A stretch of 64,000 bases of DNA from Mesohalobacter halotolerans (GCF_006120725.1 NZ_SWMU01000002.1:372001-436000); one strand, 5' to 3'. Shown: positions 35,716 through 43,982, numbered from the stretch's first letter. The notes: generated by a model not told the origin, from the sequence alone. A program made the numbers and translations.

Positions 35716-36522
35716 TTACCAACCTCCAACAGCACCACCGCCACCAAAGCTACCGCCACCAAAGCCACCGCTAAATCCGCCGCCACCACCAAAACTTCCA
35801 CCTGATGAACTGCCGCCAAAACCACCGCTGTGATGACTTCCGCCAAGGCTACTTAAAATTAAAATATCAAATAAATCTGGTCTGCCCCGGCGCATACCGC
35901 CACTGCCATTACCACCACCACGACGCCTTTTCACCACTAAAATGATAAAAAATATAATCACTAAAATAGGTATGACATAGCCTAAAATATTATTTTTCTT
36001 ATCCGATTTTTGATTTAAAGCTTCAGCATCAAATTGACCAGCAAGCAATTGAAATATGGCGCTGGTTGCTTTATCCAAGCCTTCATAAAAATTGCCTTTT
36101 TTAAATGCAGGTTGAATAATCTGGTCGATGATAGTTTTGCTGTTATAATCGGTCAGATATTCTTCGAGACCGTAACCATTTTGAATAGTGATTTTTCTAT
36201 CATCCTGGCTTACCATAATAATGGCCCCATTGTCTTTATTGTCTTGACCAATACCCCATTCTTCTGCCCATTCAGTGGCGAATGTAGCAATATATTCGCC
36301 TTCAAGAGATTTTAAAGTCACTATAACAATTTGCGTTGAGGTGGTGTCTGCGTAAGTTTCTAACTTTTGTCTTAAGGCACTTTCCTCTTCATTTGAAAGC
36401 ATATCTGCACTATCATAAACCGCTTTTTGCTTGTCAGGTTGGGGCGGAATGTCTTTTTGTGCAAAGCTTATTAAACTCAAGCATAGCAATAAGCCCGTCA
36501 ATACTGTTTTGTTCAATGTCAT
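35716..36522 (-). CDS. TPM-domain membrane protein with Gly/Ser-rich tail
   Basis: From the ATG at 36522 the protein has 268 residues: a signal peptide (MTLNKTVLTGLLLCLSL, ending SFAQ) and a TPM domain (about 30-150) with QIVIVTLKSLEGE and NGAIIMVSQDDRKITIQNGYG. One membrane helix follows (GYVIPILVIIFFIILVV). The tail is Gly/Ser/Phe-rich and dominated by GGSFGGGGGFSGGFGG-like repeats, ending GGW. This is the YgcG-like build. The longer frame from 36567 would add 15 residues before the signal peptide and overlap the neighbour, so I reject it. It forms a set with the second TPM protein and LemA. Confidence 0.9.
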   Translation of the reverse strand: MTLNKTVLTGLLLCLSLISFAQKDIPPQPDKQKAVYDSADMLSNEEESALRQKLETYADTTSTQIVIVTLKSLEGEYIATFATEWAEEWGIGQDNKDNGAIIMVSQDDRKITIQNGYGLEEYLTDYNSKTIIDQIIQPAFKKGNFYEGLDKATSAIFQLLAGQFDAEALNQKSDKKNNILGYVIPILVIIFFIILVVKRRRGGGNGSGGMRRGRPDLFDILILSSLGGSHHSGGFGGSSSGGSFGGGGGFSGGFGGGSFGGGGAVGGW

Positions 36523-36523
36523 A

Positions 36524-36964
36524 TTATCCTTTTGAAATATCATCTTTAAGTTCATTTGTATCATCACTTTGGTAAGGAAAGTATTCTTTCAACTTTTGTC
36601 CAACTTCAGTTATGCCTTTAATTAAGCCTTCTTTGTATTGGTTTTTTTTGAAATGCGAGGTGATGATCTCGACAGTAGATTCCCAAAAGCCTTGACCTAC
36701 TTTTTCATTGATGCCTTTATCACCACATAACACGAGTTTATGGTCTTCAAGCGCAACATAGAGTAAAATACCGTTGGCTAACTCGGTTTTATGCATATTG
36801 AGTTCCTCAAAGACTGCTAAAGCTCTATCGTAGGGATCTTCAAGTGGACACTTCATCTCGATATGTAAACGAATTTCGCCCGAAGTTTGTTTTTCGCCCG
36901 CTTTTATAGCATCAACAATTTCAGTTTCGTCATTTTTTGAAATATAATCTGTGAGTTTTGACAT
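36524..36964 (-). CDS. Soluble TPM-domain protein
   Basis: The 146-residue protein is a lone TPM domain without signal peptide or membrane helix. ISKNDETEIVDAIKAGEKQTSGEIRLHIE opens the domain, and GILLYVALEDHKLVLCGDKGINEKVG is its central part. The C-terminal residues are acidic. TPM domains have been linked to photosystem II repair phosphatase activity in plants and to LemA-associated proteins in bacteria, without firm biochemistry. It lies between LemA (8 bases upstream) and the larger TPM gene (1 base downstream). Confidence 0.88.
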   Translation of the reverse strand: MSKLTDYISKNDETEIVDAIKAGEKQTSGEIRLHIEMKCPLEDPYDRALAVFEELNMHKTELANGILLYVALEDHKLVLCGDKGINEKVGQGFWESTVEIITSHFKKNQYKEGLIKGITEVGQKLKEYFPYQSDDTNELKDDISKG

Positions 36965-36972
36965 AAGTTTAT

Positions 36973-37578
36973 TTAAAATTCAAATTCTACATCAGGGGTA
37001 TTTTCAGCTCCGGCATCGGCTTCATATCGTGTTAAAGGCTGAAATCCAAACATACCTGCAAAAAGATTATTGGGAAATTTACGAATTAAAATATTAAAAT
37101 CACCTACGGCTTCATTATAGCGATTTCTAGCCACGTTAATACGATTTTCTGTGCCTTCCAGTTGTGCTTGTAGGTTGAGAAAATTTTGATTGGCTTTGAT
37201 ATCGGGGTAACGCTCTACACTGACCAATAATCTTGATAAAGCTGAGCTTACACCACCTTGTGCTTGGCCAAAAGCTTTAATACTTTCTGGGTTAAGGTTT
37301 GATGCATCCACATTGACAGATGTTGCTTTGGACCGCGCTTCAATGACTTCAGTCAAGGTTTTGCGTTCAAAATCGGCTGCACCTTGCACAGTTTTTACCA
37401 GGTTACCGATTAAATCGTTTCGCCTTTGATAGGAGCTTTCAACATTACTCCAAGCGGTTTGGGCATTTTCTTCTAGGGTTACGGCTTTATTATTAAAACC
37501 AGCTGTCATATTGTATAAAATAATCCCTAGAATTACAATGATTCCTACTGGAATGATCCATTTTAAATGTTTTCTCAT
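36973..37578 (-). CDS. LemA family protein
   Basis: The 201-residue protein has an N-terminal membrane helix (about 7-26) followed by the helical-bundle LemA domain. TAWSNVESSYQRRNDLIGNLVKTV (about 42-65), YPDIKANQNFLNLQAQLEGTENRINVARNRYN (about 123-154) and NLFAGMFGFQP near the end are its conserved parts. LemA faces the periplasm and usually accompanies TPM or M48-peptidase partners. Its exact role is unknown. A CAAATTTA (TAAATTTG) box at 37601-37608 is suitably placed as promoter for this three-gene operon. Confidence 0.94.
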   Translation of the reverse strand: MRKHLKWIIPVGIIVILGIILYNMTAGFNNKAVTLEENAQTAWSNVESSYQRRNDLIGNLVKTVQGAADFERKTLTEVIEARSKATSVNVDASNLNPESIKAFGQAQGGVSSALSRLLVSVERYPDIKANQNFLNLQAQLEGTENRINVARNRYNEAVGDFNILIRKFPNNLFAGMFGFQPLTRYEADAGAENTPDVEFEF

Positions 37579-37600
37579 TTTTAATTGATTTAGTGATTTA

Positions 37601-37608
37601 CAAATTTA
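37601..37608 (-). promoter_or_regulatory. Candidate -7 box for the LemA operon
   Basis: The minus-strand sequence TAAATTTG matches TAnnTTTG and would start transcription about 15 bases before the LemA ATG. No TTG was found at the expected -33 distance. Confidence 0.4.
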
Positions 37609-37693
37609 AGTTTAATTCATCGATTAATAAGTCTTTGAGCACATGAATATGTTACATGTCCCATTTATGTTTGATAACATTTTATTCATATTG

Positions 37694-37728
37694 TTTGGCT
37701 TCTCACTTTATCTAAAAGGCTATTTTTG
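37694..37728 (+). promoter_or_regulatory. Candidate promoter of the S1/P1 nuclease gene
   Basis: TTTG at 37694-37697 and TATTTTTG at 37721-37728 are separated by 23 bases, within the range of Bacteroidota sigma-ABfr promoters. Transcription would start near 37735, a few bases before the ATG at 37743. Confidence 0.5.
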
Positions 37729-37742
37729 CAAAAAAATAAAAG

Positions 37743-38516
37743 ATGAAATCATTATTGACTGCATTGTGTTTTTTTGTGATTGTTCAAGGGTTTTGTAGCG
37801 ATAACTGGGGCAAAACGGGACATCGTGCTGTAGCAGAAATAGCAAACCATTATTTGAGCGACAAGGCCAAAGCTAACATCAGGTTACTTTTGCACGGACA
37901 AAGTCTTGCCGTAGCCTCAACTTATGCTGATGAAATTAAATCTGACGAAGAATTTGATGAGTTTAAAGCTTGGCATTATGCCAATGTGCCATTCGATAAG
38001 ACTTATCTCGAAGCTAAAAAAAATACAGATGGTGATATTGTGGTTGGCATTCAGTATTGTATCAATGTATTGAAAGATCCCGCAAGTGGTGAAGAAGACA
38101 AAGCCTTTTATCTCAAAATTTTGATTCATTTGGTGGGTGACATGCATCAACCCTTGCATTTTGGGCTAAAAGAAGACCGCGGTGCTAATGATTTTAATGT
38201 CGGTTGGTTTGGAGAAAATTCTAATTTTCATCGGGTTTGGGACTCAGAAATGATAGATTCCTATGGGATGAGTTATACTGAAATGGCTAAAAATAAAACG
38301 GTTTTATCTCCTGATGAAATTCAAAGTTACGCTAAAGGCGAATTAATTGATTGGGTTGAAGACACTCGACAGCTTACCAAAAAAGTCTATGAATCTGCCG
38401 AGCAACGCGAAAATCTAGGTTATCGCTATATGTATGATTGGTATGACACTTTAAACCTGCAATTGCATAAAGCCGGCATTCGATTAGCAAAGGTATTGAA
38501 TGGTATATTTGGTTAG
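37743..38516 (+). CDS. Secreted S1/P1-type zinc-dependent nuclease
   Basis: The 257-residue protein has a signal peptide (about 1-17) so that the mature chain starts close to NWGKTGHRAVAEIA. The S1/P1 family has an N-terminal Trp as zinc ligand. Further ligands are in LIHLVGDMHQPLHFG (about 128-142) and FHRVWDSEMI (about 161-170). It should degrade single-stranded DNA and RNA in the periplasm or outside, providing nucleotides or phosphate. The C-terminal end overlaps the convergent TIGR03643-like gene by 4 bases (shared TTAG). Confidence 0.94.
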   Translation: MKSLLTALCFFVIVQGFCSDNWGKTGHRAVAEIANHYLSDKAKANIRLLLHGQSLAVASTYADEIKSDEEFDEFKAWHYANVPFDKTYLEAKKNTDGDIVVGIQYCINVLKDPASGEEDKAFYLKILIHLVGDMHQPLHFGLKEDRGANDFNVGWFGENSNFHRVWDSEMIDSYGMSYTEMAKNKTVLSPDEIQSYAKGELIDWVEDTRQLTKKVYESAEQRENLGYRYMYDWYDTLNLQLHKAGIRLAKVLNGIFG

Positions 38517-38794
38517 CGTTTTGAAATTTTATTACCGCTGATGTTTTTTTGCCGAGTTGACTTGAATCGTCCCTTTTTATTGTTACGTAACTTTTGATGC
38601 TTGGTTGATCGTCCTTGAACGCGTTTTCGCCACATCCTAAAACTGGAAGGTTTCATTTGACGCCGCATGATATTGATGACTTCTTCTTCTTTTAATCCAA
38701 ATTGAAACTCAATGGCTTCAAAAGTGGTTCGGTCTTCCCAAGCCATTTCGATGATACGGTCTAATTCGCGTTCAGTAAATTTTTTGTCTTCCAT
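38513..38794 (-). CDS. TIGR03643 family small basic protein
   Basis: The 93-residue protein has the compact TIGR03643-like pattern: LDRIIEMAWEDRTTFEAIEFQFGL (11-34), EEEVINIMRR and a Trp-containing RMWRKRVQGR. A very basic tail of about 35 residues follows. The first part looks like a helix-turn-helix and the tail could bind nucleic acid. Members are widespread in Bacteroidota and some proteobacteria, but I know of no function. It converges on the nuclease gene. Confidence 0.85.
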   Translation of the reverse strand: MEDKKFTERELDRIIEMAWEDRTTFEAIEFQFGLKEEEVINIMRRQMKPSSFRMWRKRVQGRSTKHQKLRNNKKGRFKSTRQKNISGNKISKR

Positions 38795-38831
38795 TTTATA
38801 AGTAATATAAGGCCCACCAAATGAGTAAAAA

Positions 38832-39143
38832 CTATAGTTGAATTCTCAAAATAAGGATGATTTTTGGAATTCCAAGGGCTTCTCGCTTACCTTTTAACAT
38901 ATTGATGTGAACTGTAAAGAAGATTATGAGCATCAAAACAATGCCGTAAATGGCAAAATCTTTCAATGTTTCAAAAAATAAGGCAGCCCCTAAAACAATC
39001 TCTGCCACACCGGTTAGATAGACTAATGTGGCTTTATGTTTAAAATAATCAGGCATGACTTTGATGTAAGCTTTAGGTTTGATAAAGTGCATCAATCCAG
39101 CAAAGATGTACATTATCGCCATTAAAATAAAGTGCCAAGTCAT
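38832..39143 (-). CDS. DoxX family membrane protein
   Basis: The 103-residue protein has four hydrophobic helices with DoxX-like features: LMAIMYIFAGLMHFIKPKAYIKVMPDYF (6-33), TGVAEIVLGAALFFETLKDFAIYGIVLMLI (about 44-73) and HINMLKG near the end. Small DoxX proteins are inner-membrane proteins linked with redox or thiol stress, but the role is unproven. It is monocistronic as far as can be seen. Confidence 0.85.
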   Translation of the reverse strand: MTWHFILMAIMYIFAGLMHFIKPKAYIKVMPDYFKHKATLVYLTGVAEIVLGAALFFETLKDFAIYGIVLMLIIFFTVHINMLKGKREALGIPKIILILRIQL

Positions 39144-39234
39144 AAGGTTAAGATTCTAGATTTTGCGTTGCCCCTTTTTGCAAATAAAACTATAATAAGA
39201 GGTGAATCATAATAGTTGTTATCAAAACTATAAT

Positions 39235-39260
39235 GTTCATTTCGACTCCGCTCAATGAAC
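39235..39260. repeat. Short hairpin repeat (GTTCATT..AATGAAC)
   Basis: Seven-base arms GTTCATT and AATGAAC flank TCGACTCCGCTC. The arm-loop pattern, with CGACTCCG repeated again right after (39262-39269), resembles short interspersed palindromes common in Flavobacteriaceae intergenic regions. It lies in the gap between the zinc-ribbon protein gene and the DoxX gene and might help end transcription. Confidence 0.45.
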
Positions 39261-39288
39261 GCGACTCCGTTTATTAAATTTATATCCC

Positions 39289-39933
39289 TTAAGCGGTTTT
39301 ATTACCTGGTTTTCCCATTAATACTTTCATCATATATCCAAAAGCTAGTCCGCCTATAGTCCAAACAGGAATGCCAATAAAAACTTTAACCCACCTGAAG
39401 TCTCCTTCAATAAAATATGGATACAATATACTCATAATGACAAACATCACACTACCCCAACCTAAACCGATTCTTATCCAGCCCCAACCATCATAGGGAT
39501 TGGGTTTGCTGGTTAGATCTAAGTTTTTGTAACGTTCGGGCTGTTTGGCTAACCATTTTTGTTTCCATTTGTTTTTAAAACTAAACCAAATGGGATAAGA
39601 TAAAGCTAAAATCACTAAACTGGTATAATTGAAAATACAGGGAATAATCTCTCCACAATTTGGACAATACAAGCCAAACCAATTTTTAAAAGCGGTGCCA
39701 TTTTGAGCTGACCAAGTTTTAGCATCATGAAAGGTTTTACAATGCGGGCAAGGTATCAAGCTTCTTTCTATGAGTGGTTTAGAAGAGGTTTTATCGACTA
39801 GGCTTAGTTTAGGCAAGCGTTGCCCTAAAATCAATTCGTTGATAAATAATCCTGGATTGATTTTCCAATGCAAAATCATCCAGTGTTTGGAATTATAGGC
39901 TTTATATTTATTTTTATCGTATTGAAGCATCAT
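39289..39933 (-). CDS. Membrane protein with zinc-ribbon motif, function unknown
   Basis: The 214-residue protein has an N-terminal soluble part with two CxxC pairs, CPHC (about 58-61) and CPNC (about 90-93), spaced 28 residues apart as in a zinc ribbon. Membrane helices follow at about 101-121 and, after a polar loop, about 155-203 (two segments). The zinc ribbon may be an RNA- or protein-binding module. I do not recognise the family. It begins one base before the end of the next membrane-protein gene, so the two are transcribed together. Confidence 0.75.
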   Translation of the reverse strand: MMLQYDKNKYKAYNSKHWMILHWKINPGLFINELILGQRLPKLSLVDKTSSKPLIERSLIPCPHCKTFHDAKTWSAQNGTAFKNWFGLYCPNCGEIIPCIFNYTSLVILALSYPIWFSFKNKWKQKWLAKQPERYKNLDLTSKPNPYDGWGWIRIGLGWGSVMFVIMSILYPYFIEGDFRWVKVFIGIPVWTIGGLAFGYMMKVLMGKPGNKTA

Positions 39934-40332
39934 TTATTTATTGTGTAGTCTTTTTTTCATTTCTTTTTCCAGAATTAAGACATCTTTTTCGCTTAAAAAA
40001 TTTTTATCGATATTAATGCTTTTATTTTTATATAATAGCTTTATCGCGTGATTATAATACCGCAAACCTTTAAAATCGTTCCAGGCTATATGCCTTGACC
40101 ATAAACGATTAATATAAATCCCTTTGTCATTTAGAAAAACATAGCCTCTCGATTTCCATAGGTATACATAAATTAAAGAGATAAAGCCAAAAAATATCAA
40201 TACAGTTAAAAAATTACTCTCCTCAATTAAGAATATATATAAAACACCAAGAATCACATACATGATACCTAAAATAAGTATGCTTTTTAAATATTTAGTT
40301 TTGTAGTTGAACTTTAAATCTTGTGACATCAT
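39934..40332 (-). CDS. Two-helix membrane protein with PH-like domain, function unknown
   Basis: The 132-residue protein has two adjacent membrane helices (about 16-35 and 40-58). A soluble C-terminal part (about 62-132) has the beta-rich pattern RGYVFLNDKGIYINRLWSRHIAWNDF, similar to bacterial PH-like (YcxB-type) domains. The second methionine could be the true start. It is linked to the zinc-ribbon membrane protein (adjacent stop and start) and lies 3 bases behind the ion channel gene. Confidence 0.7.
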   Translation of the reverse strand: MMSQDLKFNYKTKYLKSILILGIMYVILGVLYIFLIEESNFLTVLIFFGFISLIYVYLWKSRGYVFLNDKGIYINRLWSRHIAWNDFKGLRYYNHAIKLLYKNKSINIDKNFLSEKDVLILEKEMKKRLHNK

Positions 40333-40335
40333 ACT

Positions 40336-41055
40336 TTAATTCTTTAAATTTTCTTCTTCCATTTTTCGCGCTTTAGACAAAGCACTTGCTATTAAACCAG
40401 CTGGAATAGTAATGATACCAACACCCAACAACAATATAAATAACGTAAATATTTTACCTCCTGCTGTTATTGGATATACATCGCCATAACCGACTGTAGT
40501 TAAAGTCACAGCCGCCCACCAACCGCTATCGACAACCGAAGAAAAATATTCAGGTTGGGCTTTGTGTTCAAAATAATAAATCCCAGCAGAGGCAATAAAC
40601 AAAAAAATACTCGTCAACATTAAAAACAAGACCAATTCTTCTTTAATTAAATTAAAAGCAATATGAAATCTTCGCAAGGCTTTGTTATAACGTACAAGTT
40701 TAAAAATTCTAAATATCCTGAATATTCTAAATACGCGAAGCGCTCTTAAATCTAAAAAAGTTTTGATGTAAAATGGTAAAATTGCCATCAAGTCTATAAT
40801 ACCATAAAAGCTAAAAATATATTTAAGCGGTTTATCAGCGACATAAATTCTCAAGATATACTCGATACTAAATATAACTACACAGAACACTTCAAAATGC
40901 CACAACAAATTTTGAGTTTGGGGCGAATTATCCGGAAAAGTTTCAACAGTAAATGCTATTAAAGAGCTCAAAATTAAAAATTGAATAAAAAAATCAAAAT
41001 AAAGACCTGCTTTAGTGTCCGAACTTTCGATAATTGTTCTTAGTTTTTCTTTCAA
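40336..41055 (-). CDS. Voltage-gated potassium channel family protein (ion transporter)
   Basis: The 239-residue protein has the six-helix build of a bacterial Kv channel. The S4 voltage sensor has regularly spaced Arg and Lys residues (LRVFRIFRIFRIFKLVR, about 105-121). The pore has TVGYGDVYPIT (about 189-199) with the K+ selectivity signature TxGYGD. S6 follows and ends in a short charged tail. It should conduct potassium through the inner membrane. The promoter region is shared with a divergent small-protein gene: CAAATATA at 41092-41099 with CAA at 41118-41120. Confidence 0.93.
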   Translation of the reverse strand: MKEKLRTIIESSDTKAGLYFDFFIQFLILSSLIAFTVETFPDNSPQTQNLLWHFEVFCVVIFSIEYILRIYVADKPLKYIFSFYGIIDLMAILPFYIKTFLDLRALRVFRIFRIFRIFKLVRYNKALRRFHIAFNLIKEELVLFLMLTSIFLFIASAGIYYFEHKAQPEYFSSVVDSGWWAAVTLTTVGYGDVYPITAGGKIFTLFILLLGVGIITIPAGLIASALSKARKMEEENLKN

Positions 41056-41091
41056 TTTTATAGGGTTTACTAAGGTTGAGTCAAATATAAT

Positions 41092-41120
41092 TAATTTTAT
41101 AAAGTGTTTATATTTTTCAA
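41092..41120 (-). promoter_or_regulatory. Candidate promoter of the potassium channel gene
   Basis: On the minus strand TTG (41118-41120), an 18-base spacer and TATATTTG (41092-41099) give a good match to the Bacteroidota promoter. Transcription would begin near 41085, leaving a leader of about 30 bases. Confidence 0.5.
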
Positions 41121-41133
41121 GACTTGAAAAGCT

Positions 41134-41141
41134 TATTTTTG
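41134..41141 (+). promoter_or_regulatory. Candidate -7 box for the small membrane protein gene
   Basis: TATTTTTG matches TAnnTTTG, 17 bases before the ATG at 41159. It lies beside the divergent channel promoter (about 35 bases apart). Confidence 0.35.
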
Positions 41142-41158
41142 TAATTTATTTGATAATT

Positions 41159-41347
41159 ATGTTTACAACCGGACAATGGATATTTGCAGCGTTTTTTGTG
41201 GTGGCTTTTATAGTTTTAATGCTTCTTAGTTACAAAAAAGATAAGGTTTTACACCAAAAATATTACAAAGGCAGCTTTTATATTTTGCTCGGGTTTTTAG
41301 CCTTTGTGCTCATTTTGTTTTTGATGAAAACTTTTCTAAAATCTTAA
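41159..41347 (+). CDS. Small two-helix membrane protein, function unknown
   Basis: From the ATG at 41159 the product has 62 residues with two membrane helices (about 5-23 and 38-57) joined by the basic loop SYKKDKVLHQKYYKG. The longer frame from 41015 would overlap the divergent channel gene and its promoter region, so the shorter start is preferred. It is followed after 2 bases by the CYTH-domain gene, and this pair recurs in Flavobacteriaceae as far as I remember. No function is known. Confidence 0.78.
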   Translation: MFTTGQWIFAAFFVVAFIVLMLLSYKKDKVLHQKYYKGSFYILLGFLAFVLILFLMKTFLKS

Positions 41348-41349
41348 GG

Positions 41350-41796
41350 ATGCAAACTGAAATTGAACGTAAATTTTTGGTGAAATCTGATGGTTTTAAA
41401 AAAGATGCACATCAATTTTATGATATTAAACAAGGCTTTTTAAACCGTGACCCTCAACGCACGGTAAGAATTAGAATAAAAAACCAGAAAGGTTTTATCA
41501 CTGTAAAGGGTTTATCTTCTAAAGATGGTTTATCGCGTTTAGAATGGGAAAAAGAAATCGACTTAAAGGACGCTCAAGAATTACTTGATCTTTGTGAAAT
41601 GCCTATAATCTACAAGACTCGTCATGAAGTTACAGTGGGAAAACACACCTTTGAAATCGATGAATTTAAAGGTAAACATCAAGGCCTTATTATCGCTGAG
41701 ATAGAATTGCAACATCAAAAGGAAAATTTCATAAAACCTGATTGGTTAGGCGAAGAAGTCACAGGAAATAAAGCGTATTATAATTCACAGCTATAA
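41350..41796 (+). CDS. CYTH-domain triphosphate tunnel metalloenzyme
   Basis: The 148-residue protein begins with the EIERKFLV signature (4-11) of CYTH enzymes. Matching tunnel strands have alternating charged residues: RTVRIRIKNQKGFITVKG, RLEWEKEIDL, HTFEIDEFKG and LIIAEIEL. The length is that of the short bacterial CYTH proteins, which act mainly as inorganic triphosphatases and not as adenylate cyclases. It is cytoplasmic. Confidence 0.93.
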   Translation: MQTEIERKFLVKSDGFKKDAHQFYDIKQGFLNRDPQRTVRIRIKNQKGFITVKGLSSKDGLSRLEWEKEIDLKDAQELLDLCEMPIIYKTRHEVTVGKHTFEIDEFKGKHQGLIIAEIELQHQKENFIKPDWLGEEVTGNKAYYNSQL

Positions 41797-41806
41797 AAAT
41801 AGTTTT

Positions 41807-41890
41807 CATCATTCAAAACTCATCATTCAAAACTCATCATTCAAAACTCATCATTCAAAACTCATCATTCAAAACTCATCATTCAAAAAT
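41807..41890. repeat. Six tandem copies of a 14-bp unit
   Basis: The unit CATCATTCAAAACT is repeated five times without change from 41807 to 41876, and a sixth copy (41877-41890) has one change near its end. It fills the space between the convergent CYTH and CAL67264-type genes. The unit has no palindrome and is not a multiple of three. Confidence 0.95.
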
Positions 41891-41897
41891 CATTATT

Positions 41898-42083
41898 TCA
41901 AACCCTTCCTTTTAAAGCATCAAACACCCAAGCAATAGCAAAAAATCCAACGCCAACCGCAGCAAACCCCCATCCAGCAACATCTTCATATTTAAAAGCC
42001 CCTAAAGCAATGAGACCTAAGCCAACAATAATCATGATTAATGTCGCCCAACTCAAAACCGTATTTTTATTCATCATTCCCAT
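41898..42083 (-). CDS. CAL67264-type small membrane protein
   Basis: The 61-residue protein has two membrane helices (about 8-28 and 36-54) and contains glycine-rich segments: IIVGLGLIALGAFKYED, then GWGFAAVGVGFFAIAWVFDALKGRV. It matches the small membrane protein family of Flavobacteriaceae known as CAL67264. There is no functional information. The ATG at 42083 follows MGMMN; a start two or three residues further on is possible. Confidence 0.85.
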   Translation of the reverse strand: MGMMNKNTVLSWATLIMIIVGLGLIALGAFKYEDVAGWGFAAVGVGFFAIAWVFDALKGRV

Positions 42084-42167
42084 GTATAATGTATATTTAA
42101 TGTCAAATTAAAGTTAAGCAAATGTAAGGATTAAATTTATAATCTTCAGTTTAAAGAGAATGCCTGA

Positions 42168-42461
42168 CTAACTTAAAACAATTTTTTTGATCAAGTCTTG
42201 ATTAAGGCTATCATTTAAATTTTTGATAATCTGTGATTTACCATAACTTAATTCTTCTCGTAAAACCGCTGAAGATAACCTCACAAATAAAGTGCCTTTG
42301 TCTAAATGTATTTTTGTTGTATACTTTTCTATGGCTGGACCCATCTGCTCTTTCCATGCCCGTTGGACTTCAATTTGATTTAAGCCTTTATTTAAACCTT
42401 TTTTGTCTGTGAAAATTTTCAAGAGTTCGCTCAGCTTCTTGGTGTTGTATTCGTTGTCCAT
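42168..42461 (-). CDS. DUF721 (DciA-like) protein
   Basis: The 97-residue protein matches DUF721: LSELLKIFTDKKGLNKGLNQIEVQRAW, EQMGPAIEKYTTKIHLDKGTLFVRL and SSAVLREELSYGKSQIIKNLN. DUF721 proteins include DciA, the ancestral loader of the replicative helicase in bacteria that lack DnaC or DnaI. Its position two genes from recF fits a replication link. The gene overlaps nothing but starts 2 bases after the lipoprotein gene. Confidence 0.9.
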   Translation of the reverse strand: MDNEYNTKKLSELLKIFTDKKGLNKGLNQIEVQRAWKEQMGPAIEKYTTKIHLDKGTLFVRLSSAVLREELSYGKSQIIKNLNDSLNQDLIKKIVLS

Positions 42462-42463
42462 AA

Positions 42464-42886
42464 TTACTCATTGATGTTTATAGCTTCAAAACGTTTATAT
42501 GTATAAAGAAAGTCTTTTTCGTTTTTAATCAGCATCAAACTGTCGGTAAGACTTATTATGGTTTCTTTCCAAGAGTCGTAAGGTGTTTGGTAGTGAAGCT
42601 TTACACTATCGTTTTCTTTGATAAGTTTAAATTGTTCTAAAGCTTTTGAGGTTTTGTAATTTCCACTTAAATCAGGTTTAAGTTTTTTTCTAAACCCTAT
42701 TGAATCAGCGAGTTCAAAATAATCAACTTGCGTGTTAACACTGTAAATTACATTTTTACCATAAGGATTTTGAGCTTGAACAATTTCCCAATAGCCGTCT
42801 AAGTGTTTAATATCGATCTCGTGTTTTTCTTTTTGGCAGGAGACAAAAACAAATGATAAAACAAGTAATATTCTAAACACTTTCAT
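42464..42886 (-). CDS. Lipocalin-like lipoprotein
   Basis: The 140-residue protein has a signal peptide with lipobox FVSC (about 14-17). A small beta-barrel-like region follows, [15 protein letters not shown] at the start and [26 protein letters not shown] later, as in lipocalin-type domains of Bacteroidota. The likely location is the outer or inner membrane facing the periplasm. Ligand is unknown. Its start overlaps the end of recF by 14 bases. Confidence 0.78.
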   Translation of the reverse strand: MKVFRILLVLSFVFVSCQKEKHEIDIKHLDGYWEIVQAQNPYGKNVIYSVNTQVDYFELADSIGFRKKLKPDLSGNYKTSKALEQFKLIKENDSVKLHYQTPYDSWKETIISLTDSLMLIKNEKDFLYTYKRFEAININE

Positions 42887-43982
42887 GGCTAAAATTGAAT
42901 TCGTTTAAATTAATCATTTTATACTGTTCTGCATTAGCTTTGACCACATTTTCTGTGCGATCTGGATGTGTATCACTAATAAACATTTGCCCCAAATCCT
43001 GCTGGGTAACCATACTGACGATATGCTTGACGCGGTTTTCGTCCAATTTATCAAAAATATCATCTAAAAGTAAAATAGGATTGAGGCCTTGACTATCTTT
43101 TAAGTAATCGTATTGGGCAAACTTTAAAGCAATGAGGTAAGATTTTTGCTGACCCTGAGATCCGAATTTTTTAACAGGATAACCTTTGATGTCAAGTATT
43201 AAATCATCTTTATGTATACCTGTACTTGTGTACTGAAGCGCCATATCTTTTTGTAAACTTTTTTCAAACAAATCCCCTAAATTCTGCTCGTGCAATTGAC
43301 TTTTGTATGTGATCTGAATAGGTTCGTCTTTTTGACATATTTCTTGATAGCGTTGCTTTAAAATTGGTGTAAAGTCTTCGATAAACTGTTGTCTTGAATT
43401 ATAGATATATTGTCCCAAATCTTGCATTTGTTCATTGTAAACTGATAAAGTAGTGCTATCGTAAGTATGATTTACGGCAAAGTATTTTAACAACGCATTA
43501 CGTTGAGATAATACTTTATTGTACTTCATCAGATAGTTTAAATACGTTTTATCAACCTGAGAAATAACAGTATCCATAAATTTACGTCTCACATCGCTGC
43601 CTTCTAAAATTAAGTCTCTATCGGTTGGAGAAATAATAACAACAGGAATCAAGCCAACATGTTCGCTAAGTCTATCATAAGTCTTGGCATTGCGTTTGAC
43701 AATTTTTTTCTGTCCTTTTTTAAAAGACACAATAATGTTTTCTGTTTTAGATTGACGTTCAAACTTGCCGTCAACGACAAAAAAATCCTGTCCGTGTTGT
43801 ATATTTTGACTTGTAATGGGGTTAAAATAGCTCTTGGTGTAGGCTAGATGATATATACTGTCTAAAATATTGGTTTTCCCTTTGCCATTTTCACCAACAA
43901 TACAATTGATTTTAGCATCAAATTCAAACTCGAAGGCGTCAAAGTTTTTATAATGGAGTAAAGACAAGGATTTTAAAATCAT
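42873..43982 (-). CDS. recF: DNA replication and repair protein RecF
   Basis: The 369-residue protein is a RecF-type SMC-like ATPase. Walker A is [14 protein letters not shown] (31-44), a central region with helices follows, the RecF signature [17 protein letters not shown] is near 280-296, and Walker B is [15 protein letters not shown] (about 311-325). RecF loads RecA at gaps with RecO and RecR. The next gene, DUF721, follows the lipoprotein gene in the same run. A TAnnTTTG-type box (complement of CAAATCTA, 44013-44020) lies upstream. Confidence 0.95.
   Translation of the reverse strand: MILKSLSLLHYKNFDAFEFEFDAKINCIVGENGKGKTNILDSIYHLAYTKSYFNPITSQNIQHGQDFFVVDGKFERQSKTENIIVSFKKGQKKIVKRNAKTYDRLSEHVGLIPVVIISPTDRDLILEGSDVRRKFMDTVISQVDKTYLNYLMKYNKVLSQRNALLKYFAVNHTYDSTTLSVYNEQMQDLGQYIYNSRQQFIEDFTPILKQRYQEICQKDEPIQITYKSQLHEQNLGDLFEKSLQKDMALQYTSTGIHKDDLILDIKGYPVKKFGSQGQQKSYLIALKFAQYDYLKDSQGLNPILLLDDIFDKLDENRVKHIVSMVTQQDLGQMFISDTHPDRTENVVKANAEQYKMINLNEFNFSHESV

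Noticed and set aside
35640-35846. Open frame of 68 codons overlapping the end of the larger TPM gene
   Set aside because: It is a shadow of the Gly/Ser-rich tail in another frame; the Ala/Val-rich product is a by-product of GGN-type codons.
41807-41890. CRISPR array
   Set aside because: The 14-bp units are directly adjacent with no spacers and no cas genes are near.
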